This document shows, in pieces, positions 36,346 through 46,264 of a stretch of 64,000 nt of DNA. A program made the position numbers and the translations under genes. Source of the DNA: CAVTPD01 sp963736575. Lineage in GTDB: Bacteria > Bacteroidota > Bacteroidia > Cytophagales > JAAEPT01. Position 1 is the stretch's first letter. The number at the start of each line of letters is the position of its first letter. The notes below the pieces were generated by a model. It made no database searches. It saw nothing but the letters and a program-made list of their open reading frames with translations, and was not told where the DNA came from. Location: assembly GCA_963736575.1 (NCBI GenBank), contig CAVTPD010000003.1, positions 186,001-250,000 on the forward strand. Direction: 5' to 3'.

Positions 36346-39300
36346 CCTGTACCACTAATGGTACCAGATGTTGTTGACCAAGTGTACGTTTCAGCGTTAG
36401 TCACTTCTGCTATAGATAAATCTAAGTCAGAACCATCACAAACTACGTCATCTGATACTATTGAACCTATAGTACCTAATTTTGGAGTACAATTGTTGTT
36501 AACAGGAACTGTTTTACACTCACTAACTGAGGTTGTTACATTATTAGAAATCTGAACACAAACTTCATAACTGCCATCTGCTAAGATTTCATCTATAGTT
36601 GAACCTGTAATGGTAGTAACATCATTTGGATCATCGCTGTTTGTAATAGTCCATGTAATAACATCATCTGCATTACCACCTTCATAACTAACTTCACCAG
36701 TAATACCGTCTTCACCATCAGGGTTGGCAGTAATTGCTATTGATGAAATTTCTTCAGAATACTCAACATCTAAATCTCTAGCAATTGAAGAAGTTGTACA
36801 TGTACTGCTTACTTCTACTGAAACCGTTCCACTCCCCGTAATGGCTGAAACTGTAATTTCATTCGTACCTGTACCAGTGAACGTCCATGTTGCAGGAACA
36901 GACCATGTATACGTTGCACCCGTTATTGATTCAACTGAATACGAAACTGGTAAATCTGTATCAAGAACTACATCAGAACCGGTGATTTCAGATATTTCTG
37001 AAGAAGCGATACCAATACATATATCATCACTAGAAGTTCCTTCATTATCATCACATCCATTATTGGCTACTAAAGATACTGTGTAAGTACCAGAAGCACC
37101 TAAATCTTGTTGAACAGAAGCACCTTCTTTAGTAGCACCATCGATATCCCAAGTATACGTTGTATTAGCATCTGGATTTGTAACATCAAGCGTTACCACA
37201 GTACCATTTACACTTGGAGTGAAAGCAGCATCTGGCTTAGCTTTGATAACAACTGCTGTTGTATTAGATTCACCAGTACCAGAACAAGAGTTTGTAGCTG
37301 TAGCAGTTACATCACCAGAAGTAGTTCCGAAGGCTACTGTTATTGAGTTACCATCTGTAGACTTCGTAAACGTAGCACCTGTTGGTACTGTCCAGTCATA
37401 ACCTGTTGCGTCATCGATTAACTCAACTGTATAAACAACACCGGTTTCATTTCCACACACATCTTCTGTAGACTCTGTGAAAACTACATCAGCAGGGTCT
37501 ATCGGGGTACACTCTGCCGCAGCAACATATTCTTTTTCTATACCTGTGAAATCTTCACAACCGTTATTGATTACTAAATTAACCGTATGTGTGCCTTCCG
37601 TAATAAAATCGTGTGTATACGGGTTTTCGTCAACTTCAACATCAGTACCGTCAATCACCCAAGTGTATGTATAGTAATTTTCATCAAAATCACCACCTGT
37701 GTAATTCAATTCAGCACTTAAGTTGGCAGCTGTTATTTCAAATGTTGGTGTAGCATCCGGAGAACAAATTTCAAATACTTGCTCATCTGGGTCAGTACCA
37801 CAATCGCCAGTAACAACTACTTGTACCTTATGCGATCCTGAACCCCCATAGTTATAGAAATCTATATGTGCTTCTAAACCATCTGCTGTCGTAACAACGG
37901 CATCATCTACAGACCAAACATACGTAGCGCCTTCACCCGCCCATGGCGTTTCAAAAACTGTATATAAAGGAGAGTTACTAGCTACTAGTTGTGCAGAATC
38001 AGTTTTATGTTGATTGATTGTAATTGCAGCAGCTACACCTGGAGTTACCTCTACATATATAGAATCAGAAGTTCTTGTTCCGCATTTATCATCTGTGTTT
38101 ATTGCTAAATAAAACGAATAATCCGTTGGTGTAAAAGTTACTTCTTCCGTATCAGCTGTTTCTACATCAGTAATACCTCCCCAACCTAAATAATTCACAA
38201 TTGCATCCGTACCAGTCAAAGGCTCATCAGCTATAGAAGCTGTATATCTTGCAGCAGCTTCAACAGTTATAGGTGAGCCACCACATACTTTAATAGTATC
38301 ATCAGTAATTGTTTCTGATGATGTAAAAGTAAATGTGTATGGGTCTTGTTGACATTCAACCGTTATTTCTTTACATTCTTGAACTGGTGGTGTAGAAGGA
38401 CACTCAGAATTTGAAATTTCTAAACAAACGTCGTAAACACCAGGTACTGTATAATAGTTATAACCTTCTTCCCAATTAACAGCATCTGGATCATCTAATT
38501 CAGCTGCAGGAATACCATAATCCCATTCGAATGTATCAAAATTGGTAGCATTCATTTGGAATCTGTAGCCTTTCCCATAATCTTCCACTGTATAAGCGAA
38601 GTCAGCCTCAGGAGCACCTCCCCCAGTTACTTCAACTGAGTCTCTTGCTATCCCACCTTGGTTAATTAACTCAACATAGTATTTACCTGGTGCAGATATC
38701 TCATAAGTATCCCCTTCTTTTAAGAAAGTATTTCCTTTATACCACTTTATTTTCTCTGCAGTACAAGAAGGAACTGTTACTTCTTTTGAATCTCCTGCAC
38801 ATAAAGATATTGCAGGTAACCAATCTTTAACTTTACTATAACATGGTTCACCTTCAGATGAAACAGTACAATTTGCTAAAGCAGGGTCATTTGGATAATA
38901 ATCAGGTGCATACTCATAAGCAGGATAACCATCTTCATCTTTTTTAAATGAAATAGCTGGCGGTTGTAAACCCGCAGTACCTACCACAAACCAATCTAAG
39001 TATACCGTTCCTGTAAAAGTTAGGTCATTTTCAAAAGGTCTAAATTGTAAGCCAGTCACATTATCCCAAGCAGAAACAGGAATAGATCCTTTAGACACAT
39101 TATCATAACCAGAAACTATATCTGTGAAATCAAGTGTAAAAACTTGCGGTTCTGTAGTTATCGTAATTGTCTTAGAAGCTGAACTAACATCATAAGTAGG
39201 CAAGTTATTCATTGCCAATTTTACACCGACATCCACTTCTTCCGTTGCCCAAAGTTTAACACTTACATATGGGTAATCCGACAAATCAAAAGGAGCACCT

Positions 39301-41183
39301 TCAGCTTCATCAAATGAAAAACCAAAAGAACCGTATTCCTCCACATTAGCGGGATCTGTAATCATCTCAGCTAAACCACATGGGTAGTCTGGACATTCTG
39401 CCGTCAGGTCATCGGGTCCACATTTCTTTTTAGGCGGACTTAAAACACCATTAAACCCAAAACCATATATTTTTCTATCATTGGCTTCTTCAAAATCATC
39501 AGCAGCGATACCTTCTCCCTCACCAACAACAATTATTTTAGTTAATTCATCAGTGCTGGCACATCCATATCCTGAATTATCAACTACAAGTTTCACTTCA
39601 TATGAACCACTAGTCAAGTTGTCATAAATAACATCAACTTCAGTTTTCTCATCAGCACCATCTAAAGTCCATGTATAATCTGATATGCCACCACTTGAAG
39701 TATTTTCTAATATAATAGAACCTGGACCTGGCTTTGCAATAAAGCTCGCTTCTAGATCTGCGGAAGCAACATTAATTTTATCTCTTCTTACACAACCATC
39801 ACCATCTGTAGCAATAACTTCATAATCCCCAGCTTGAGTTACTGATAATGTAGAAGAAGAGCCAGATACTGCCACGCCATTTTTTCTCCATACGAATGTT
39901 CTACCAGTAAGATTTGCATCTAAAGTTATTGGTGCATTACATAAAGACACATCTTCCCCTAAATCAGGAGCATCACATTGATCGGGAGGAGGAAGGTAAA
40001 AATTACCTGTCATTACTAATAGTGACAATAATTTAAATGAGGCATTAAAATACTCACCGTTTTGAGGCTGAGTGCTAACATTTGTTTGATAAATGTCATT
40101 TAAAAACCCTTGTTTGTTAGTTAAATCTGTACCCATTAAACCAACACCAAAACAACCTAAGAATGTATTGTTTTTGTACCCGTTTATCTTAGCACCTTCA
40201 TTTCCATTAACAGCAGTACCATATTTAGCGCCAATATCACTAGCTGAGCCATGATTATTTGTTAACCAATTTGAAAGTTTTGTACAATATGTTTTTGCAT
40301 CTGCATTACCATGCCATAAATAGTCGATACCTGAACGAAAAGGAGTACGAATAGCATCAAAAATAAAATTCTTACCGTCATCTTCGTATTTGCCAATAGC
40401 TTCACCAGAAGCTTGACCAGCTTCATTACACCAGTCTGGAACTAATCCAGTAGTACCACCAGCAGCCTCAATTATATCATATCCTTTAGCAGCAGCATTG
40501 TCCCAAAAACTTTCATAGCCTGGGTCGTAATCTTTAAAAACACGGTAGTATGCTGGGGAAAAATACGATGGACAAGTTAACCCTGTACCACCAAACATAT
40601 CACCTGGCTTTAAAACCAAACCTTGAAATTCTTTCTCACGAACAATACGAATCATCATTTTCGCATCATTTAAATACACATCACTTTGCCATTGATACGA
40701 AGCTACAATTAAAGCCATAGCCACATCCAATTCGGCATCAGTAGCACCGTTTTGACCAGTTGCGTTACATGTATTGTCTATTCGCCAGTTCATAACGCCA
40801 TTACCATTTCTGTTGGCCTTATAAAATGCCCATAAGTCATCAAGTAAATTTCTATCATTCATATAGGCCGCTATCAACATACCATAACCTATACCTTCTG
40901 ATACTGTTCTAGACTTATCTTCCTTTCCACGACCAGTTCCAGGATAGTAATCAAAAATTACACGCCTACCTGCACAAGCACCATTGGATGTTACGTAATT
41001 TGATTTCCAATAAGTATACGCTGTCGAAACAGCTGCATCATTAGCTCCATCTGGCTTCAAGCCAAAAGAATAATCCACATTTTGAGGAAATGGATAGGAT
41101 TGAGCCGAGGCGTTAGTCCATGAAATGGTCATAAGAACCATTATTGGAAGAAACCTCATTAGAGTAAAAACTTTCTTCATCAT
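36288..41183 (-). CDS. Giant GH8 glycoside hydrolase with Ig/PKD repeats (frameshifted at its end)
   Basis: A secreted endo-acting glycoside hydrolase of family 8 (cellulase/chitosanase/xylanase group). The start is set at the first ATG of MMKKVFTLMRFL (41183), giving a signal peptide ending at ASAQ; the open frame extends 18 codons upstream without support. The GH8 domain covers residues about 30-410, with general acid Glu96 in TVSEGIGYGMLIAA and Asp149 in NGATDAELDVAMAL. Next come an Ig-like module, a beta-sandwich region like a carbohydrate-binding module (about 575-760, including FGFSFDEAEGAPFDL) and many PKD/Ig repeats. The last 50 bases run out of frame to a stop at 36288; the true C-terminus is encoded at 35195-36016. 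The polysaccharide substrate is unknown. Confidence 0.85.
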   Translation of the reverse strand: MMKKVFTLMRFLPIMVLMTISWTNASAQSYPFPQNVDYSFGLKPDGANDAAVSTAYTYWKSNYVTSNGACAGRRVIFDYYPGTGRGKEDKSRTVSEGIGYGMLIAAYMNDRNLLDDLWAFYKANRNGNGVMNWRIDNTCNATGQNGATDAELDVAMALIVASYQWQSDVYLNDAKMMIRIVREKEFQGLVLKPGDMFGGTGLTCPSYFSPAYYRVFKDYDPGYESFWDNAAAKGYDIIEAAGGTTGLVPDWCNEAGQASGEAIGKYEDDGKNFIFDAIRTPFRSGIDYLWHGNADAKTYCTKLSNWLTNNHGSASDIGAKYGTAVNGNEGAKINGYKNNTFLGCFGVGLMGTDLTNKQGFLNDIYQTNVSTQPQNGEYFNASFKLLSLLVMTGNFYLPPPDQCDAPDLGEDVSLCNAPITLDANLTGRTFVWRKNGVAVSGSSSTLSVTQAGDYEVIATDGDGCVRRDKINVASADLEASFIAKPGPGSIILENTSSGGISDYTWTLDGADEKTEVDVIYDNLTSGSYEVKLVVDNSGYGCASTDELTKIIVVGEGEGIAADDFEEANDRKIYGFGFNGVLSPPKKKCGPDDLTAECPDYPCGLAEMITDPANVEEYGSFGFSFDEAEGAPFDLSDYPYVSVKLWATEEVDVGVKLAMNNLPTYDVSSASKTITITTEPQVFTLDFTDIVSGYDNVSKGSIPVSAWDNVTGLQFRPFENDLTFTGTVYLDWFVVGTAGLQPPAISFKKDEDGYPAYEYAPDYYPNDPALANCTVSSEGEPCYSKVKDWLPAISLCAGDSKEVTVPSCTAEKIKWYKGNTFLKEGDTYEISAPGKYYVELINQGGIARDSVEVTGGGAPEADFAYTVEDYGKGYRFQMNATNFDTFEWDYGIPAAELDDPDAVNWEEGYNYYTVPGVYDVCLEISNSECPSTPPVQECKEITVECQQDPYTFTFTSSETITDDTIKVCGGSPITVEAAARYTASIADEPLTGTDAIVNYLGWGGITDVETADTEEVTFTPTDYSFYLAINTDDKCGTRTSDSIYVEVTPGVAAAITINQHKTDSAQLVASNSPLYTVFETPWAGEGATYVWSVDDAVVTTADGLEAHIDFYNYGGSGSHKVQVVVTGDCGTDPDEQVFEICSPDATPTFEITAANLSAELNYTGGDFDENYYTYTWVIDGTDVEVDENPYTHDFITEGTHTVNLVINNGCEDFTGIEKEYVAAAECTPIDPADVVFTESTEDVCGNETGVVYTVELIDDATGYDWTVPTGATFTKSTDGNSITVAFGTTSGDVTATATNSCSGTGESNTTAVVIKAKPDAAFTPSVNGTVVTLDVTNPDANTTYTWDIDGATKEGASVQQDLGASGTYTVSLVANNGCDDNEGTSSDDICIGIASSEISEITGSDVVLDTDLPVSYSVESITGATYTWSVPATWTFTGTGTNEITVSAITGSGTVSVEVSSTCTTSSIARDLDVEYSEEISSIAITANPDGEDGITGEVSYEGGNADDVITWTITNSDDPNDVTTITGSTIDEILADGSYEVCVQISNNVTTSVSECKTVPVNNNCTPKLGTIGSIVSDDVVCDGSDLDLSIAEVTNAETYTWSTTSGTISGTGTLSYINWSNRYSSSYSCC

Positions 41184-41288
41184 ATATTTTTGGTTTAACA
41201 GTTTTTTCACAACCTGCAAGTTACGCAATTGACTCAATCTAAAAAAACTTTGTTTTCAATATTTAAGCTTTCCGTTTTAAAAGCTATA

Positions 41289-44117
41289 CTATTGAAGTTC
41301 TGGTTTTAGAAATTGAGCCGTATAACCGACATTTTGTTTGATTATTTCTTCAGGAGAACCTTCCGCAATTACGTCACCTCCAGCATTTCCACCTTCAAGT
41401 CCTATATCTATTATATAGTCAGATACTTTAATGATGTCCATGTTGTGTTCAATGACTAGAACGGTATTCCCTTTTTCAACTAGATTGTTGAGTACTGTTA
41501 TTAGATACTGAATATCGGAGAAATGTAACCCTGTAGTTGGTTCATCTAGTATATAAAAAGTTTTTCCGGTGTCTTTTTTACTTAGTTCAGTAGCCAACTT
41601 AACACGTTGCGCTTCACCGCCAGATAAGGTAGTTGCATGCTGGCCTAAGGTAATGTAACCCAAACCTACGTCTTTTAATGTTTTTATTTTACGAAGGATT
41701 TGTGGCTGATTCTCAAAGAATTCAACCGCTTGCTCTACCGTCATTTCTAAAACATCTGAAATTGATTTTCCCTTAAAACGAACTTCTAAGGTTTCTCTAT
41801 TATATCTTTTTCCTTTACAAGTTTCACATTCTACATGAATACTTGGCAAAAAGTCCATTTCTATTAATTTAAGCCCCGCGCCTTCACAGGTTTCACACCT
41901 TCCTCCTTTTACATTAAAAGAAAAACGACCGGGTTTGTAACCTCTAATTTTAGATTCTGGCAACTCTGCAAATAAGGATCTAATATCTGTAAACACACTA
42001 GTATAGGTGGCCGGGTTAGATCTTGGTGTTCTACCAATAGGCGATTGATCTACTTCAATAACTTTATCTATATGCTCTAAGCCGTCTATAGAATCGTATT
42101 CTAACGGGTCTTTTTTAGACCTGTATATGTATTGTGAAAGTACGGGATGAAGGGTGTTGTGAATTAAAGTTGACTTACCGCTACCACTAACCCCTGTAAC
42201 GCAAATAAAGGTACCTAATGGAAGTTTTAAATCTACATTTCTTAAATTATTCCCTTTTGCTCCTTTTAATTCTAAAAAGGTTCCGTTCCCTTTTCTTCTT
42301 TCTTTTGGCATTTCAATAGAAAGCGAACCGGATAAATAACCTGCCGTTGTAGACCCTTGCTGTAGAAATTCTTTTGGTGTTCCTTGAGCAACTACTTTTC
42401 CACCATGTATTCCGGCTTTTGGGCCAATATCAATTACATAATCTGCCTCTAGCATCATATCTTTATCGTGTTCTACCACAATAACCGTATTCCCCAAATC
42501 GCGTAAAGCCTTAAGTGCATTGATTAATTTCTCATTGTCTCGCTGATGTAAACCAATACTAGGCTCATCCAAGATATAGGTTACACCCACTAATTGGGTT
42601 CCAATTTGGGTAGCTAATCGAATCCGTTGTGATTCCCCACCTGATAGGGTTTTTAAGGAACGATCTAACGTTAAATAGGTTAAGCCAACATCTTGAAGAA
42701 AAACAATTCGTTTCCGAATTTCTTTAAGTATTTCGTTCGCTATAATTTTTTGTTTGTCATTAAGTTTTTCTTCAATTCCTTCGAACCATTCACCCAGCTG
42801 ATTAATATTCATTTGTGCCAATTCAGAAATGTTTTTATCTGAAATTCTGAAATGACGTGATTCTATTTTTAAGCGCTGTCCTTCGCATTCTGGACAAACT
42901 TTAGATTTCATGAAATCACGCGCCCATTGCTCTCCTCTTTCGCTATTGTTTAGTCTAGATTTTTCTAAAAAGGGGATAACCCCTTCAAAATCACCCAACA
43001 TTATTATTTTCTTACCCGAAGTTGTTTTTTTAGAATATTTAAACTCGCCTCCTTGTAAAATAACTTGTTTTGTTTCTTCAGGAAGTTCTTTAAACGGGGT
43101 ACTTAAACTTGCTTCTGAAAATTCGAACAGTTTCTCTAGTTCTTTAAAAAACCAAATATTTCGGTATTCACCAATTGGGGCAATGGCTCCTTGTGTAATA
43201 GACATACTTTCATCCGGAATAATTGAATCTTCTGTAAATTCTTCAATTACACCCAATCCATTACAAGACGGACAAGCACCATAAGGTGAGTTAAAAGAGA
43301 ATACATTGGGCGCTGGTTCATCGTAAGAAATCCCAGATTCTGGGTCCATTAAATATTTAGAAAAATAATGAAGTTCGCCAGCCTCGTCTTCCAGCATAAT
43401 AACTCCATTCCCTTGTTTCATAGCCAGTTTAACAGACTCTGCTACGCGAAAACGGTCTTGAAGATCTACTTTTAAGCGGTCTATAACTATTTCAATATTA
43501 TGTGTTTTATAACGGTCTATTTGCATTTTAGGAGTTATATCTACCGTTTCGCCATCAACACGAACTTTAGTAAACCCTTGTTTTCTTATTTGCACAAATA
43601 GTTCTCTGTAATGTCCTTTTCTGCCTTTTACAACTGGCGCCAATAATATAAGTTTACTTCCATCAAACTGTTTTAAAATCTGTTCAACAATTTGTTCTTC
43701 CGTTTGCTTAATCATGGGTTTACCTGTAACGTAAGAATACGCAATACCGGCTCTTGCAAACAACAATCTTAAAAAATCATAAATCTCTGTACTGGTACCC
43801 ACTGTAGACCGTGGGTTTTTAGAGGTTGTCTTTTGTTCTATAGAAATCACAGAACTTAACCCTTCAATTTTATCTACATCTGGCCTTTCTAACCCGCCTA
43901 AAAATGTTCTTACATAAGCCGAAAAGCTTTCCATGTAACGCCTTTGGCCTTCTGCATAAATAGTATCGAAGGCTAAAGATGACTTCCCACTACCACTAAC
44001 TCCGGTAATTACGGTAAGTTGGTTTCTAGGAATTTTAACATCTATATTTTTAAGGTTGTGTTCTCTGGCTCCGTAAACTTCTATGTGAGATTGTTCAGAA
44101 CTAGTTGAATAAGACAT
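41289..44117 (-). CDS. uvrA: Excinuclease ABC subunit UvrA
   Basis: The damage-recognition ATPase of nucleotide excision repair. The 942-residue protein has two ABC modules: Walker A VTGVSGSGKSSLAFDT near residue 36 and VTGVSGSGKSTLIHNT in the second half. The signature motifs are LSGGESQRIRLATQIG and LSGGEAQRVKLATELS. Zinc-finger cysteines are in ACPSCNGLG, CPECEGQRLK and CETCEGAGLKLIEMDF with CETCKGKRYN. It is divergent from pyrH across a gap of about 140 bases. Confidence 0.98.
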   Translation of the reverse strand: MSYSTSSEQSHIEVYGAREHNLKNIDVKIPRNQLTVITGVSGSGKSSLAFDTIYAEGQRRYMESFSAYVRTFLGGLERPDVDKIEGLSSVISIEQKTTSKNPRSTVGTSTEIYDFLRLLFARAGIAYSYVTGKPMIKQTEEQIVEQILKQFDGSKLILLAPVVKGRKGHYRELFVQIRKQGFTKVRVDGETVDITPKMQIDRYKTHNIEIVIDRLKVDLQDRFRVAESVKLAMKQGNGVIMLEDEAGELHYFSKYLMDPESGISYDEPAPNVFSFNSPYGACPSCNGLGVIEEFTEDSIIPDESMSITQGAIAPIGEYRNIWFFKELEKLFEFSEASLSTPFKELPEETKQVILQGGEFKYSKKTTSGKKIIMLGDFEGVIPFLEKSRLNNSERGEQWARDFMKSKVCPECEGQRLKIESRHFRISDKNISELAQMNINQLGEWFEGIEEKLNDKQKIIANEILKEIRKRIVFLQDVGLTYLTLDRSLKTLSGGESQRIRLATQIGTQLVGVTYILDEPSIGLHQRDNEKLINALKALRDLGNTVIVVEHDKDMMLEADYVIDIGPKAGIHGGKVVAQGTPKEFLQQGSTTAGYLSGSLSIEMPKERRKGNGTFLELKGAKGNNLRNVDLKLPLGTFICVTGVSGSGKSTLIHNTLHPVLSQYIYRSKKDPLEYDSIDGLEHIDKVIEVDQSPIGRTPRSNPATYTSVFTDIRSLFAELPESKIRGYKPGRFSFNVKGGRCETCEGAGLKLIEMDFLPSIHVECETCKGKRYNRETLEVRFKGKSISDVLEMTVEQAVEFFENQPQILRKIKTLKDVGLGYITLGQHATTLSGGEAQRVKLATELSKKDTGKTFYILDEPTTGLHFSDIQYLITVLNNLVEKGNTVLVIEHNMDIIKVSDYIIDIGLEGGNAGGDVIAEGSPEEIIKQNVGYTAQFLKPELQ

Positions 44118-44202
44118 ATCAGTGTAATTTGGCGAGTAAAGTTAAGGAATAATCACTCATAATAAACCCCGAAAACACATTACCAAAGTTTAATGCATAT
44201 GC

Positions 44203-44234
44203 TTTCGATTGTTAACAAAGGGATGCTATATTTG
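44203..44234 (+). promoter_or_regulatory. Candidate promoter of pyrH-frr
   Basis: TATATTTG (44227-44234) is a perfect TAnnTTTG -7 box. A TTTC lies 20 bases upstream (44203-44206) and a TTG at 44209-44211. The box ends 22 bases before the pyrH ATG, leaving a leader of about 15 bases. Confidence 0.5.
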
Positions 44235-44256
44235 TAGGATTTTGAAAATTGGTTCT

Positions 44257-44961
44257 ATGAGATTTAAACGTGTACTGTTAAAACTTAGCGGCGAAGCTTT
44301 ATTAGGAGATAAGAATTACGGAATTGATCCAAAAAGACTTCAGCAATATGCTTCTGATATAAAAACGATTGTAGATAAAGGTGTTGAAGTTGCCATAGTT
44401 ATTGGTGGCGGTAACATTTTTAGAGGAATACAAGCAGCCGATGCGGGTATTGACCGAGTTACAGGTGATTATATGGGAATGCTTGCCACACTTATTAACG
44501 GCATGGCCTTACAAGCCTCTTTGGAAAGTAACGGTATGATTACACGTTTAATGTCGGGTATTAATGTTGAACAAGTTTCTGAAAGCTTTATAAGAAGAAG
44601 AGCGGTTAGACACTTAGAAAAAGGCAGAGTAGTAATCTTTGGTGCGGGAACAGGTAACCCCTACTTCACAACAGATTCAGCAGCTAGTTTAAGAGCGGTT
44701 GAAATTGAAGCAGAAGCCGTACTGAAAGGCACTAGAGTAGATGGTATTTATTCTGAAGATCCAGAGAAAAATCCAGATGCTACACGCTACACAGAAATCA
44801 CATTCCAAGAAGCAATAGACAAAGGCTTAAAAGTAATGGACATGACAGCATTCACTTTGTGTGCTGAAAACAAATTACCAATTATTGTTTTTGATATGAA
44901 CATACCTGGTAATCTTATAAATTTGGTTGAAGGAAAAGACGTAGGTACTATAGTTCAATAA
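44257..44961 (+). CDS. pyrH: UMP kinase
   Basis: Phosphorylates UMP to UDP. The ATG at 44257 is taken as start because the family begins FKRVLLKLSGEALLGD; the upstream 16 codons (from 44209) lie over the promoter. It is 234 residues long, the usual length. The amino-acid-kinase fold is shown by VIGGGNIFRG, GDYMGMLATLINGMAL, the IFGAGTGNPYFTTDSAA phosphate loop and VDGIYSEDPEKNPDA. It is followed after 2 bases by frr, a classic bacterial pairing. Confidence 0.97.
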   Translation: MRFKRVLLKLSGEALLGDKNYGIDPKRLQQYASDIKTIVDKGVEVAIVIGGGNIFRGIQAADAGIDRVTGDYMGMLATLINGMALQASLESNGMITRLMSGINVEQVSESFIRRRAVRHLEKGRVVIFGAGTGNPYFTTDSAASLRAVEIEAEAVLKGTRVDGIYSEDPEKNPDATRYTEITFQEAIDKGLKVMDMTAFTLCAENKLPIIVFDMNIPGNLINLVEGKDVGTIVQ

Positions 44962-44963
44962 TT

Positions 44964-45524
44964 ATGGAAGAAATTGAAATTTATCTAGAGGAAGCAAAAG
45001 AAGCGATGGCTAAAACGCTTACGCACACAGAAATTGAGTTCTCAAAAATTAGAGCTGGAAAAGCTTCCCCAAACATGGTTTACGGCATAAAAGTAGACTA
45101 TTATGGTACTTTAACACCTTTAGAGCAAGTTGCTTCTGTAAACTCTACAGATGCCCGTACTTTAGCAATTAAGCCTTGGGAAAAAAGCATTGTTAGTGCT
45201 GTTGAAAGAGCCATTATAAACAGTGATTTAGGTTTAAACCCACAAAGCGACGGAGAACTAATTAGAATAATGGTTCCTGCTTTAACAGAAGAAAGACGTA
45301 AGGAATTAGTTAAACAGACACGCGGAGAAGCAGAAGATGGGAAAGTTGGCATCCGTAATATCCGTAAAGACATTAATAACGAATTAAAGAAACTTACTAA
45401 AGATGGTGTTTCTGAAGATTTAGTTAAAAGCGCGGAAGAAGAGGTTCAAAAATTAACCGATACTCATATTAAAAAAATAGATGAACTTCTTACTAAAAAG
45501 GAAGAAGAAATCATGACGGTATAA
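44964..45524 (+). CDS. frr: Ribosome recycling factor
   Basis: RRF splits post-termination ribosomes together with EF-G. The 186-residue length is standard. The N-terminal helix has KTLTHTEIEFSKIRAGKASP, followed by GTLTPLEQVASV. The C-terminal helices carry VPALTEERRKELVKQ and VGIRNIRKDINNELKKL, both diagnostic. It ends just before a hairpin terminator. Confidence 0.97.
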   Translation: MEEIEIYLEEAKEAMAKTLTHTEIEFSKIRAGKASPNMVYGIKVDYYGTLTPLEQVASVNSTDARTLAIKPWEKSIVSAVERAIINSDLGLNPQSDGELIRIMVPALTEERRKELVKQTRGEAEDGKVGIRNIRKDINNELKKLTKDGVSEDLVKSAEEEVQKLTDTHIKKIDELLTKKEEEIMTV

Positions 45525-45553
45525 TTACATACCTTTATTCTTATTCTTATATT

Positions 45554-45583
45554 AAAGGGAGTTTCTTACAAACTCCCTTTTTT
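45554..45583. terminator. Terminator of pyrH-frr
   Basis: AAAGGGAGTTT (45554-45564), loop CTTAC, then AAACTCCCTTT followed by more T: an 11-bp perfect stem. It stands 30 bases after the frr stop and just before the end of the convergent acetyltransferase gene. Confidence 0.85.
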
Positions 45584-45592
45584 GTTTATTTT

Positions 45593-46195
45593 TTACTGAT
45601 TCAGTTTTCTAACCACCTTACCTGGAACACCTACAACTAGAGAATAATCTGGCAGATTTTGGGTAATCACAGCACCAGCACCAATAACACACCATTTACC
45701 TACCGTTACATGGGGCAAAATAGTAGCGCCGGCACCAATGTGTGTACCTTCCATTACTTCAACATTATCACAGATGGTAACGTTAGGCGATATATGCACA
45801 AAATCATCTACTTTAACATCGTGATCTACATTACTAGAAGTATTAATTATACAATGCCTTCCTATTTTTACACCTGTTTGTAAAACAGCGTTATGCAAGA
45901 CTACAGACCCCTCTCCAATTCTAGCATACCTAGAAACAATAGCACTTGTATGCACCACTTTCCCAAAAATGTGCTTAGATTTCTGAACAACTAATTGACG
46001 AGATAAATTATCACCAATAGTCATAACCATTTCTTCATCTGGCTCATATTCAGGATCGTAAGGACCAATCACATCAAAACCATTTAAAGACACCAAATCC
46101 GATTTATCGTCAAAAATTCCGGCTATTTCAACTTCTGCATCTAGCAAGCAATCTATAATTACTTTAGCATGGCCACCCGCACCGTATAAAATCAT
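45593..46195 (-). CDS. NeuD/PglD-type sugar O- or N-acetyltransferase
   Basis: A 200-residue protein with an N-terminal Rossmann-like part (MILYGAGGHAKVIIDCL) and a C-terminal left-handed beta-helix of hexapeptide repeats (SVVLHNAVLQTGVKIGRHC, THIGAGATILPHVTVGKW). The arrangement is that of NeuD/PglD acyltransferases, which acetylate nucleotide-linked amino sugars or sialic acids for surface glycans. The catalytic His is likely in NVDHDVKVDDFVHI. No glycan locus surrounds it here. It is a single gene between a terminator and divergent ispE. Confidence 0.88.
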   Translation of the reverse strand: MILYGAGGHAKVIIDCLLDAEVEIAGIFDDKSDLVSLNGFDVIGPYDPEYEPDEEMVMTIGDNLSRQLVVQKSKHIFGKVVHTSAIVSRYARIGEGSVVLHNAVLQTGVKIGRHCIINTSSNVDHDVKVDDFVHISPNVTICDNVEVMEGTHIGAGATILPHVTVGKWCVIGAGAVITQNLPDYSLVVGVPGKVVRKLNQ

Positions 46196-46264
46196 TGTTT
46201 TTAGTTTATAATCTCTGAGAATTTACGGTTTTAATCGCTTAATTTCAAGATAAATTTTATTCCC

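Noticed and set aside
41184..41237. 18-codon N-terminal extension of the GH8 protein
   Set aside because: A signal peptide starts cleanly at the MMKK pair; the extension has no signal-peptide character.
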